In this document: positions 6,992-14,293 of the stretch, piece by piece
Numbering within the stretch: the stretch's first letter is position 1
Layout of the letters: each line of letters begins with the position of its first letter
DNA from: a virus
Strand: one strand, 5' to 3'
Length of the DNA stretch: 21,874 bases
IMG/VR virus record: IMGVR_UViG_3300050138_000011
Location: 1-21,874 of that record
Translations under genes and position numbers: made by a program
Notes under the pieces: model-generated
What the model was told of the DNA's origin: nothing
The model's input: the letters and a program-made list of their open reading frames with translations, nothing else
Database searches by the model: none

Positions 6992-8121
6992 GGCACTGAC
7001 GGAACCCCAGGCACCCGAACGCATGAGACCTCAGTAAACCACGGGCCGCCGGGAAGCTCGCTTGAAAGCTCGTGCGTAAGGCCGTTCTCCGCGACATACC
7101 AGAGGCCGTTTGGTCCACCGCTCTGGGTAGTTGCGGGCGCGACATAATCGACATCGATCACTGGGCTCGCCGCCGTGCCGCTGATTGCCGTGGTTGCCTT
7201 CACTGGCGGATTGGCATTGCTGGCGGTTGCAGCAGCGCCCACGCTCGATTGCATCTGGATTTGGCCGCCGACTCGGATGTTCGGGTTGTAGAGCGTGGTA
7301 AATGACATGCCGTTGGACTGGTATTTCGGGTATCCAATCAACCCGGAGGCTGCGGAAATCAGTGGAATCTGCCCGATGCGTGTGCCCGACTTCGGCCAGA
7401 TCGCCAGCGTGTTCGGCGTGGTGCCGCTGTCAATATACATCTCAATATTAGCGTCTCTGGCCAATTGATCTGCTTGATGTCGCGCGCTACCAGGATAATA
7501 TCCGTTTGATATTTTTGCTTGCACGCCGTTGTTCTCAAATTTCATTCCCATCGTGAGGGCAAGCCCAGACATGATCTGCGCAACATCGGCCGTGCCGGGA
7601 TAGCTCGTCGGCGGAACCGGTCGGATCGCGCCCTCATAGCCGACAAACGAAATGATTTGCAGGGCGGTTTCCGGCGCCTCGCTGAAGTCCTGCCAGCATC
7701 GATTCAGGTAGCCGTGAAACACGACGGACGGCGCGGTGCCGCCCTCACTGGCCGAAAGTGTTACAAGATTGCCAAGGCGCGCTCCGACGAAGAAAATGCC
7801 CAGCGTCGAGACCGCATTCATTACGCTCGGCTGGACGCCATAGATGCGGATTTCCGCACTGTCGAAAGCGGGCGATGCTGACTTTGTGACCGTGGCTTTG
7901 ATGCGCAGATTGCTCAGCGTGACGATGCTCGCTCCGGTGTTGCCAAACGTGCCCTTTCCCAAGGAAATCGTTACGGTTAACTGCTTCTTGGTGTAGGACG
8001 AACCGGACGGCGCGGTCATTGGGATGCTTGTCGTTTGCGCTGGAGTCGGCGGCGCAGGCGGCGTGGCTCCGCTCCCAAACTGGTCATTGAAAGCATCCGA
8101 GAATGGGTCGTAACCGGACAT
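6988..8121 (-). CDS. Baseplate hub protein (gp27/gpD-like)
   Basis: This 377-residue protein begins MSGYDPFSDAFNDQFGSGAT, a charged and Pro-rich lead, then a beta-rich hub body: KQLTVTISLGKGTFGNTG, RIYGVQPSVMNAVSTLG, FVGARLGNLVTLSASEGG, and VVFHGYLNRCWQDFSEAPET. The later part, IGYPKYQSNGMSFTTLYNP and IRVGGQIQM, is typical of hub proteins that present a central ring for the spike. The place before the spike gene and after the plug supports this. The chain ends in a Pro/Gly-rich tail (GPWFTEVSCVRVPGVPSVP). The stop overlaps the spike start (ATGA, 6991-6988). Confidence 0.8.
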   Translation of the reverse strand: MSGYDPFSDAFNDQFGSGATPPAPPTPAQTTSIPMTAPSGSSYTKKQLTVTISLGKGTFGNTGASIVTLSNLRIKATVTKSASPAFDSAEIRIYGVQPSVMNAVSTLGIFFVGARLGNLVTLSASEGGTAPSVVFHGYLNRCWQDFSEAPETALQIISFVGYEGAIRPVPPTSYPGTADVAQIMSGLALTMGMKFENNGVQAKISNGYYPGSARHQADQLARDANIEMYIDSGTTPNTLAIWPKSGTRIGQIPLISAASGLIGYPKYQSNGMSFTTLYNPNIRVGGQIQMQSSVGAAATASNANPPVKATTAISGTAASPVIDVDYVAPATTQSGGPNGLWYVAENGLTHELSSELPGGPWFTEVSCVRVPGVPSVP

Positions 8122-10025
8122 CAGTTAAAAACGCCATAAAGGCTGCACGCCCCATCCGTTATGGTGCCGCTGGAAAACTGCACCCGTATGCCAGTGATTG
8201 GCAGAACGCCAGGAGACCCAACCAAGGCCGATGCGCCGCTACCGCCCGTGAACACTGGCGTTCCTGCGTCGTTGAGGCCACCGGTCTGCCACATGAAGCT
8301 TTTGTAAGCCACACCGCTGTGTTGTTCCAACTTTCCTATGAAATATAGATCGCCAGATATCCCACTCGACCACGTTACCCCGAGAAGTCCCATACCTGCG
8401 TCCGTGGTCGAGGCGTATCCGGTCGGCGTGGCAGATGCGGCTGTGCTGTAAAGCCCCGAATTTTGGTACCCGGATGTGGCATAAGTCGGCCCGCTGCTTG
8501 TGCCGAGTTGGACGGAAAAGCTGTCTCCAGCCACAGACGACATCATATGGGTGCAATGGATTTCCAATTCAGACCATGGGTAAGCCGTCAATGTAAACGC
8601 CATGCTAGCTTGGCCTGCCGCACCAATCGTTTGCAAGAGCGTGAGAGCACCAAGAGTCTGACCTGTTATGGTTTTTGTCAGGCCATTCGGTCCCGGCCAA
8701 CTGACCGTGTTGTTCGTTCCAGCATCGGTGTATGTCGGCGACGGGAACCCAGCCAGCCCGGTATAGTCAGAATTCCCCAGCACATAGTTTTCGACCGTGC
8801 TAGCATCAAGATATACGTCGGTCGCCGTGCTAAAAGTGTTGCCGTGCACAAAGTTTCCGCCGCTCGCTCCGGTGATTAAGACGCCCGTTCCGGTGATGTT
8901 GCTCCCGTTCTGCTCGACCTTGTTGCCAAAAACATTCGCATTGGCCGAGGCATTCAACAAAAATCCTTCTCCGCCAGCAGCGCGACCTAATGCAATATGG
9001 TTGCCGTAAAGCCACGCATTGGCGACGGTGTTCAGGTAAGCGCCAGAAATAACCACGTCTAACTCAGAGTCGTGAATGTAGTAAGACACACCAGCTAGAT
9101 TTCCCTTCAATGCGTCTGGACCATTGGTTATTTCCAATCCATAGTTGCAATTAACTACAACCATATCTGCATCTATGAATTCCCCATACGCAGACTGCGC
9201 TATAGCTGCGTCAGCTAAATAGGAAATCAACCTATGCACGAACAAGCTGTATGTGCTCTGAAGCTCTATTGCATATACCCCAGAAACCGGAAGATTGGCC
9301 GATGTCGCCGGGCCGGTGAATGTCACGTGATCAGCTTGAGAAAACCACGCTCCATTGAGTCTGATGCCGCCAAGGTAGGAGTTTGGATAAGGTGAAGCCA
9401 CGATCGAGAGCGATGAATATATCGCGATGTCATCGGCTGAGAAATTCTGCGCTGGATAGGAAGAGACCGCAGGCCAACTTACGTCGATCGCCCGAGTTGT
9501 TCCACTCGTCGCCGTGCTGGAAAATCCGAGTCCACTGATCTGAACCGTCTGACTGATGGCGGTCTGTGTGATCTGAATCGGCTCCGCTGACGTGCTTGCC
9601 GTGATGATCGTGGATTTCGATCCATCGCCTATAATCGCGATGTTCTTTCCCGCGCACGCAGTCGCAGTGCCATCGAACAGCCAATTTCCGGTCGGCATAT
9701 AAACCGTGTTGACGGCGCCCGTAGCTGCGGCACATGTGGCATTAAGTGCTTCTGTGCCAAGCGCCATCGTTCCATAGCTCAAGACATTGTAGAAGTTAGG
9801 ACCACTCGTAACTACGGGAGCGATAGGGAATACTGAGCAAACAAAGTTTCGTATTGTCTGTGGAGTAATGTCCTTGTTAGGGACATTATCTGAGAAACTA
9901 CTGAGTAGCTGTCCTTTTGTTTGCAGACTGCACGATGTCTGCGCCCTGGCCGAGATCGGAACCAGGAACGCCGTGATCAGAAGAGCGAGCCAAAGCAGTA
10001 TCTTTGTCACCTGACGACCCATCAT
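8121..10025 (-). CDS. Right-handed beta-helix (tailspike/depolymerase-like) protein with Sec signal peptide
   Basis: This 634-residue protein opens with a clear Sec signal peptide: MMGRQVTK, a hydrophobic core LLWLALLITAFLV, and a cleavage site after SARA at residue 28. Residues about 75-140 (NFYNVLSYGTMALG to VYMPTGNWLFDGT) have the pectate-lyase-like entry segment, and about 140-430 give beta-helix coils, with YIHDSELDVVISGAY and ANVFGNKVEQNGSNITG. A C-terminal beta-sandwich region follows from 450, ending in GACSLYGVFN. Such folds bind and sometimes cleave host polysaccharide. The gene lies between plug and hub genes and its middle DNA is low in GC (43 percent over 9061-9240), suggesting transfer. 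A phage tail protein should not need export, so secretion or misassigned signal are both open. Confidence 0.78.
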   Translation of the reverse strand: MMGRQVTKILLWLALLITAFLVPISARAQTSCSLQTKGQLLSSFSDNVPNKDITPQTIRNFVCSVFPIAPVVTSGPNFYNVLSYGTMALGTEALNATCAAATGAVNTVYMPTGNWLFDGTATACAGKNIAIIGDGSKSTIITASTSAEPIQITQTAISQTVQISGLGFSSTATSGTTRAIDVSWPAVSSYPAQNFSADDIAIYSSLSIVASPYPNSYLGGIRLNGAWFSQADHVTFTGPATSANLPVSGVYAIELQSTYSLFVHRLISYLADAAIAQSAYGEFIDADMVVVNCNYGLEITNGPDALKGNLAGVSYYIHDSELDVVISGAYLNTVANAWLYGNHIALGRAAGGEGFLLNASANANVFGNKVEQNGSNITGTGVLITGASGGNFVHGNTFSTATDVYLDASTVENYVLGNSDYTGLAGFPSPTYTDAGTNNTVSWPGPNGLTKTITGQTLGALTLLQTIGAAGQASMAFTLTAYPWSELEIHCTHMMSSVAGDSFSVQLGTSSGPTYATSGYQNSGLYSTAASATPTGYASTTDAGMGLLGVTWSSGISGDLYFIGKLEQHSGVAYKSFMWQTGGLNDAGTPVFTGGSGASALVGSPGVLPITGIRVQFSSGTITDGACSLYGVFN

Positions 10026-10333
10026 GGCGGGAACACGTAGTTGAGAATCCAGCGCGCGCCGAGGCCGCTGTAAACCGGATCGTCGGCGCCTTGCGTGTCC
10101 TGGAACATCAGGTCGCCGATGAAACCAAGGTAGGCGTCACGCACAATCAGATTGAGATTCTGGCAGATCACGCCGCCGATGATCAGCGCGTCAGACACGT
10201 AAAGGTCGCAGAAAAGATGCTCATACGGCGCGGACCCAAGCGCATACACATTGACCTGGCATGCCTGATTGTTGAGCGATACCGAAACGGTCTGTGACGG
10301 AACCGGATGAAGTGGAACGATGAGCGAGTTCAT
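10022..10333 (-). CDS. Baseplate plug protein, Pam3 gp18/DUF6983-like
   Basis: This 103-residue protein begins MNSLIVPLHPVPSQTVSVSL at ATG 10333, coupled to the gene before by ATGA. The pattern NNQACQVNVYALGSAPYEHL, LYVSDALIIGGVICQNLNLI, then YLGFIGDLMFQDTQGADDP and YSGLGARWILNYV matches the small plug or hub-closing proteins of short contractile phages, of the type first described as Pam3 gp18. Such a protein sits at the tube-baseplate joint and holds the tape measure before ejection. Normally the hub gene follows directly; here a beta-helix gene is interposed. The stop overlaps the next ATG (10025-10023). Confidence 0.72.
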   Translation of the reverse strand: MNSLIVPLHPVPSQTVSVSLNNQACQVNVYALGSAPYEHLFCDLYVSDALIIGGVICQNLNLIVRDAYLGFIGDLMFQDTQGADDPVYSGLGARWILNYVFPP

Positions 10334-11331
10334 GGGTGCACGAAATTGCCGTTGGTATCCGTGAATCCCTGTTGCCAATCGCCGCCGATGACAGGTTGGC
10401 CGTTGGCGTAACTGCCAACGATCGAACCCGCGCCTGGGGTTGTTGACGGCGCCACGCCGATCTGATTCCCATTGTCATCAAAATACGGTTCTGATGGCTG
10501 TCCAACAGTCGCAGCAGTGCCGCCGCCACCCACTCCACTCGGGCCGCCTGTGCCTGGGCTTGGCGTCGTGATGACAGGGCCGTTCGCGCCAGGCTGCGCA
10601 CCGGACGGCCCTGTTACCGCTTCCCCCGATGACGGGAACGCGCTGGCCTGCCCTGCCGTTGGTGTCTGGCCTTGGGCGGTTCCATAGTTCTGCTGCCCAG
10701 CGCCGGCCGGCTGCTGCGCGTTGGTGAATGCCGCAGTTCCGCTCACGCGGACCTGTTCGACCCAGATGTCCACAAGCAACAGCGCGGCGCCCTTGCTGGC
10801 CGATCGCCTGAAGTCGTGGTGCACCACGTCGCATGACGGATAGCTGATCTCGGGCAGGATCAGCGTCAACAGGTTGGTCGATGCTTGAAGCGTCTGGACC
10901 TGCCCGAGGAACGCGCCAACCTGTGCTGGCGGCCCGCTCACGGCATATGTCACGCGCGCCCCGAATGGAGTGCTGACCTTGTTGTAGGACAGGAACGCGC
11001 CTTGCTCCTGTGGCGCTGTGGCGATGCGATGATCCAGGCGGTATTCCACGTTGCCGATCGACTGTCCAGACCCGGCGCCCGTCAGGAACGAAATCAGCGC
11101 CGTCGCGATACCACCGGCTGATGCCGCTGCGAATGCAGGCTGCCCGCTGGCGGTAAACAACCCCCACTGCGGCGCCTGAAGGATGCCGAGGCCAGACAGC
11201 ACGGATGTGACATCGGCCGCCAGCAATACGACGGTGCCGAACGCCTGTGTCGGTGATCGCAGCAACGGCGGAACGCCAGGCAGAGGCGGCACGTTCGGGA
11301 AGGCTGGAACTGGCGTAACCGGGATCGGCAT
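10330..11331 (-). CDS. Baseplate/tail-hub associated protein with disordered C-terminal extension
   Basis: This 333-residue protein has a Pro-rich start (PIPVTPVPAFPNVPPLPGVP) and a core at about 35-235 containing GSGQSIGNVEYRLDHRIAT, FLSYNKVSTPFGARVTYAV and EISYPSCDVVHHDFRRSAS, ending VDIWVEQVRVSG. The core resembles baseplate proteins that follow the tape measure in contractile phages and line the hub. After about 235 it becomes Gly/Pro/Ser/Gln-rich and probably disordered, then ends with two NGN turns (YFDDNGNQIG and FTDTNGNFVHP). Its stop overlaps the next start as ATGA (10333-10330). The exact family was not identified. Confidence 0.65.
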   Translation of the reverse strand: MPIPVTPVPAFPNVPPLPGVPPLLRSPTQAFGTVVLLAADVTSVLSGLGILQAPQWGLFTASGQPAFAAASAGGIATALISFLTGAGSGQSIGNVEYRLDHRIATAPQEQGAFLSYNKVSTPFGARVTYAVSGPPAQVGAFLGQVQTLQASTNLLTLILPEISYPSCDVVHHDFRRSASKGAALLLVDIWVEQVRVSGTAAFTNAQQPAGAGQQNYGTAQGQTPTAGQASAFPSSGEAVTGPSGAQPGANGPVITTPSPGTGGPSGVGGGGTAATVGQPSEPYFDDNGNQIGVAPSTTPGAGSIVGSYANGQPVIGGDWQQGFTDTNGNFVHP

Positions 11332-11334
11332 GGC

Positions 11335-13017
11335 CTATTGTGGGCCTCGGTCGGCTTGGATAACCAGCGCCCCGTAGATGTCCCGGCTGATGCCGCGCGC
11401 ATCAGTGGCTTGGGTGTTCACGTTGAGCGTGTTGATCGTGACTTGCGGTCCGCCTCCACTCGATGCCGCTGGCGTTGCTGCCGCAGCAGACGGAAACACG
11501 CGCGGCAATCCGGTCGGCCAGTTTACCACCCCAGCATAGCGCGAACCATTCTCCATCCCGATGATGGCATGCTCCACTTTCGCCAAGGTTGCTGGGTCAT
11601 TGAGATCAAGATGCTGGCCGGCGCCAAAGCCGGTCGAAGCCGCCACATGAGCGACGTAACCGCTCGTGTCGTTTTCACCGGACGGTGCATATTTCGCGAT
11701 GATCCCGGCAATCGTATCGTTGCCGCGCGACGCATAGATCTGCAACTGGTGCCCAAGTGCCGCGACACCTTGCGCCATCGTGGAGAAGCGAGCGAACCGG
11801 CCGCCCGGCTCCAAGGTCGCGCCGTCTTGGCCAGCGAACTCCAGGTTGCCGGGGTTATTGTTGCGAATGCCGCGCGGCGCTGACTGATCGCCGCCACCAC
11901 CACCCATGATTTGCCGCTCGCGGTTGATCTCATCTTGCTCGCCAGCGCCCGCGCCGCTGATGTGCAACGCCTCATACGTCGTGGCGATTGCCGTCCCGAT
12001 CAGAGTGAGGCGACCAAGCAGCGTCGTCAGACCACCCAAGGCCGTCGCCGCAGCAGCTTCCCCCGCACCCGCAGCAGCTTCCCCCGCACCCGCAGCAGCG
12101 CCACCACCGAGCCATGACTTGACAATGGCCGGGCCTTTTATGAGTGCGACCAGTGCGCCTCCGAGAGTGCCCACGGCCAGCAGCCCCGCCGTCGCCTTGG
12201 GGAACGCATCGCTCATCTTGAGTAGGGCGTTTGTTACCAGGATCAGCGCCGGGTCGAGGTCGGAAACAAGTTTGGCGGCGCCAGCTTCGAGAGAGTTTTC
12301 CAGGTCGGTCCACGCCGCTTTCAGCTCAACCGCGTCTTTTATTGGGGCGTCGGATTGAGCAACCCGTTTGTATGACGTATCAAACTCTTTAGTGAACTCG
12401 GCCACCGACTTTGCTTGCTCTAGCGACTGCAAAGTAGAACGGTCAATACCGGGTATGATCTTGTTCACGAGCGCTTCAAATCTCTGCACCCCGCCAGGCT
12501 GATCTTTCAGCTTTTCGTATTGGGCCTCGATCAGCTTAATGAACTCGATCGGCGTGGTGTTGTCGCCGGCGCCGAAGACACCCGCCGCAACCTGATACTC
12601 TTTATCGCCAGTCAAAAGCGCGTTCGCCTTGGCGGCCGCGAGACCCTGCAACGCAGAGGTCGCACCTTCAGCCGTTCCCCCGAAATGCTCGATCGTCGCC
12701 TCGAAGGCTTTCAGGTTTTGCGGTGTTTCACCGATGGACCGCGCCTGCCGGTTCAACTCCGCAAGGCCGCCGACGGTGTTCTTGACGATGCTCTCAATGC
12801 CGCGCCCGCCGATCAGGACCGCGAACAGTGACAGCGCTTCGGTTTTGATCTTGCCGAAGAACGCCGCCGCCCGCGCGCCCTCGGATTCCATCTGGTTCGC
12901 GGTGCGGTGCGTCTCGTCCAGCATCGCTTTCTGGTAGCCGATCGCCTGCTGACTGCCCGCCTTGAACTTGCTTGCGTCAAGCGAGAGCGTTACGAGTAGA
13001 GAATCGACTAGAGACAT
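11335..13017 (-). CDS. Tape measure protein with C-terminal lysozyme-like (P5-type) domain
   Basis: The start is ATG 13017 (MSLVDSLLVTLSLDASKF), as tape measures of this group begin; the longer frame adds residues overlapping the GIY-YIG fragment. The protein has 560 residues. The first 250 are helical and charged, around EFTKEFDTSYKRVAQSD. Hydrophobic stretches near 270-290 and 330-350 (TTLLGRLTLIGTAIATTYEA) may span the membrane during DNA ejection. Between them is a 7-residue repeat AAAGAGE coded by two 21-bp tandem copies. Residues 382-492 form a lysozyme-like virion domain with RGIRNNNPGNL, ARFSTMAQGVAALGHQLQ and YAPSGENDTSGYV, resembling structural protein P5. At 560 residues it would set a short tail if it is the only length ruler. 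Confidence 0.8.
   Translation of the reverse strand: MSLVDSLLVTLSLDASKFKAGSQQAIGYQKAMLDETHRTANQMESEGARAAAFFGKIKTEALSLFAVLIGGRGIESIVKNTVGGLAELNRQARSIGETPQNLKAFEATIEHFGGTAEGATSALQGLAAAKANALLTGDKEYQVAAGVFGAGDNTTPIEFIKLIEAQYEKLKDQPGGVQRFEALVNKIIPGIDRSTLQSLEQAKSVAEFTKEFDTSYKRVAQSDAPIKDAVELKAAWTDLENSLEAGAAKLVSDLDPALILVTNALLKMSDAFPKATAGLLAVGTLGGALVALIKGPAIVKSWLGGGAAAGAGEAAAGAGEAAAATALGGLTTLLGRLTLIGTAIATTYEALHISGAGAGEQDEINRERQIMGGGGGDQSAPRGIRNNNPGNLEFAGQDGATLEPGGRFARFSTMAQGVAALGHQLQIYASRGNDTIAGIIAKYAPSGENDTSGYVAHVAASTGFGAGQHLDLNDPATLAKVEHAIIGMENGSRYAGVVNWPTGLPRVFPSAAAATPAASSGGGPQVTINTLNVNTQATDARGISRDIYGALVIQADRGPQ
12051..12092 (-). repeat. Two 21-bp tandem repeats in the tape measure gene
   Basis: Two identical copies of CAGCAGCTTCCCCCGCACCC plus G stand head to tail (12051-12071 and 12072-12092 on the plus strand), followed by a partial third. 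They code for the AAAGAGE repeat in an Ala/Gly linker of the tape measure protein. Copy-number change here would be in frame and tolerated. Confidence 0.85.
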
Positions 13018-13205
13018 AGCGAAATCTGTCCAAGGCGACGGCGACGCCAATGATTATCGCCGGCAGCGATTATGATCGCTCCAAGGTGTCGGTTCTTATG
13101 TTTTCCAGGCGCCTTGAAATGCTCCATAGGTCTACTATGGCGTCCTTTTCCAACGTAGCAAATTCTGCCATCGGGACGAAACAGAGCGTAAACACCGTAT
13201 GCCAT
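13008..13205 (-). CDS. GIY-YIG endonuclease-like fragment, 65 aa
   Basis: The N-terminus reads MAYGVYALFRPDGRICYVGK, with GVY for GIY and YVG for YIG spaced as in the GIY-YIG nuclease core, followed by KGRHSRPMEHF, where the Arg fits the usual third motif. After the LGAIIIAAGDNHW helix the chain ends in an Arg-rich run and QISLCL, about 10 bases inside the tape measure gene. The GIY-YIG domain normally needs about 90 residues including a later catalytic Glu, so the fragment appears truncated and probably inactive. It is coupled to the lysozyme stop (TGATG). DNA here is poorer in GC than its neighbours, as expected for an inserted homing-endonuclease remnant. It could instead be a short DNA-binding cargo protein. 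Confidence 0.6.
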   Translation of the reverse strand: MAYGVYALFRPDGRICYVGKGRHSRPMEHFKAPGKHKNRHLGAIIIAAGDNHWRRRRLGQISLCL

Positions 13206-13666
13206 CAGCCGATCGTCAGATAGAGCGCGCGTTCGGCTTCGCGCCGCCGGGTCAGTCCGGCCATGACCCGAAGAGCGCCGTCAATGCGAGCTTCATCCCA
13301 CATCAGAAACGCGGCGGCGGCGGCCTGTGTATCGCCTGAGCGGTGTTTCCTGAGAACGGTTGATCCGGCGAAATTTTCCGAGCCGATGTTGTAGCTCAGC
13401 GAGACCATGGCCGCGAACTGGTTGTCCGTTGTCGCCGCTCCGTCCATCGCTTGGGTAACAGCATCTTCCGCGCCAGACATGTCGTCATCCAACGCTTGAT
13501 CCGCCTGCTCTTGGGTGAATGTCATACCGGCTGACACGTTGCGCGTATGGCCGTAGCCGATTGTCCAGATACCGGCAACATCCCGATACGCCTTCAGCCG
13601 CAGACCCTCGAATGTCTTGATCAGAGCCATCCCGGCGTTGTTGATGATTCGTGCCATGTCAGTCAT
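13205..13666 (-). CDS. Endolysin/lysozyme, glycoside hydrolase family 24
   Basis: This 153-residue GH24 muramidase cleaves the MurNAc-GlcNAc bond of peptidoglycan. The catalytic triad of the T4-lysozyme type is visible: Glu20 in KTFEGLRLKAY, Asp29 in YRDVAG and Thr35 in WTIGYGHT. Further on are the AAMVSLSYNIG segment and the WDEARIDGALRVMAGLTRRR region usual for the family. Counting starts at ATG 13666; ATG 13657 (MARIINNAG) is an equally possible start, just after the chaperone extension stop. There is no signal peptide or SAR-type helix and no holin or Rz pair nearby. Its place inside the tail genes, between chaperone and tape measure, is unusual. The stop overlaps the next start as TGATG. 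Confidence 0.9.
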   Translation of the reverse strand: MTDMARIINNAGMALIKTFEGLRLKAYRDVAGIWTIGYGHTRNVSAGMTFTQEQADQALDDDMSGAEDAVTQAMDGAATTDNQFAAMVSLSYNIGSENFAGSTVLRKHRSGDTQAAAAAFLMWDEARIDGALRVMAGLTRRREAERALYLTIG

Positions 13667-14293
13667 CCGTGCGCTGATTGGCGAGACGCTGATTGTAGCG
13701 GTCTACCGCAACGATTTCGTAAAGATCGTATAGATCACGCAGGCCATAGACGGTCTGCAACTCAATCAGCTTTGCGAGGCCGCTGGAAACGACGGTGGCA
13801 AGGACTCGGTCGCTGTTGACGTATTCGGCCCAAGCGCGCCCATCAGCCCCGTCACCAAGATCCGGTAATACGAGAGCCGCTCGATCAGAGAAAAACCCAG
13901 ATGCAAAGACACGACCTCCTCATAAAGCTGGAAATAGGTCGCCGGCTCCTCGATCTGGGTCCGCACGATCTGCCATTGGCTGATCGGAAGTTGCGCACCG
14001 GCTTTCGTGAGGCCAGTCACGCACGTCAGCAACTCGTCGAGTAGCGGCTTGACATCGGCTGCCGGTGCCTTGCCCAGCCCGGTCACGACGGCGCCTATGC
14101 CCATCGCCGCGAAGCCTGCCCACCCGGCAGAGAAGATCCCCGGAGGGACCTCTGTGCCAGACCGTGCGAGCAACTGGAAACACCGAATCGCCCACCACGT
14201 TGCTTGATCGGCCGGCATCTCCGTGAGGGCGAACACGTCGCCCCGGTCGCGCCCCTCGCGCTGGATCACGACCGATGCGGTGCGCCGCGCCAT
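13659..14293 (-). CDS. Tail assembly chaperone, long form made by programmed -1 frameshift
   Basis: Reading 14293 to 13893 in frame, then -1 from 13892 to the TGA at 13661-13659, gives 211 residues: 134 of the short form plus a 77-residue extension. The extension is free of stops and looks like genuine protein, with WAEYVNSDRVLATVVSSGLA, KLIELQTVYGLRDLYDLYEI and VAVDRYNQRLANQR. It fills the otherwise empty space before the lysozyme and ends eight bases inside that gene's first ATG. The slip site is G GGT TTT (13898-13892), a canonical X XXY YYZ heptamer in the right phase. A GAGGAGGT purine tract lies about 16 bases upstream. By analogy with lambda G-T, the minor long form would bind tube and tape measure. 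Confidence 0.72.
13766..14293 (-). CDS. Tail assembly chaperone, short (0-frame) form
   Basis: This 175-residue protein starts MARRTASVVIQREGRDRGDV and includes FALTEMPADQATWWAIRCFQ and LDELLTCVTGLTKAGAQLP, then LYEEVVSLHLGFSLIERLSY. Size and place (after the tube, before the tape measure) fit a tail assembly chaperone, which wraps the tape measure during tail assembly. The 0-frame tail after residue 155 is low-complexity (TSTATESLPPSFPAASQS), whereas the -1 frame is protein-like. At residues 133-134 it reads through GGGTTTT in the correct phase for a -1 slip. The two-form arrangement parallels lambda G and G-T and P2 E and E-prime. No stop-start overlap with the lysozyme is needed if the long form is made. 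Confidence 0.78.
   Translation of the reverse strand: MARRTASVVIQREGRDRGDVFALTEMPADQATWWAIRCFQLLARSGTEVPPGIFSAGWAGFAAMGIGAVVTGLGKAPAADVKPLLDELLTCVTGLTKAGAQLPISQWQIVRTQIEEPATYFQLYEEVVSLHLGFSLIERLSYYRILVTGLMGALGPNTSTATESLPPSFPAASQS
13892..13898 (-). promoter_or_regulatory. Programmed -1 ribosomal frameshift slippery heptamer GGGTTTT
   Basis: The heptamer is read CTG GGT TTT TCT in frame, so G GGT TTT obeys the X XXY YYZ rule exactly. A -1 slip gives GGG TTT TTC and enters a 77-codon open frame that ends at 13659. GAGGAGGT lies about 16 bases before it and could act as a stimulatory internal Shine-Dalgarno. A small CGAG-CTCG stem lies about 10 bases downstream. Efficiency cannot be estimated from sequence. 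Confidence 0.75.
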
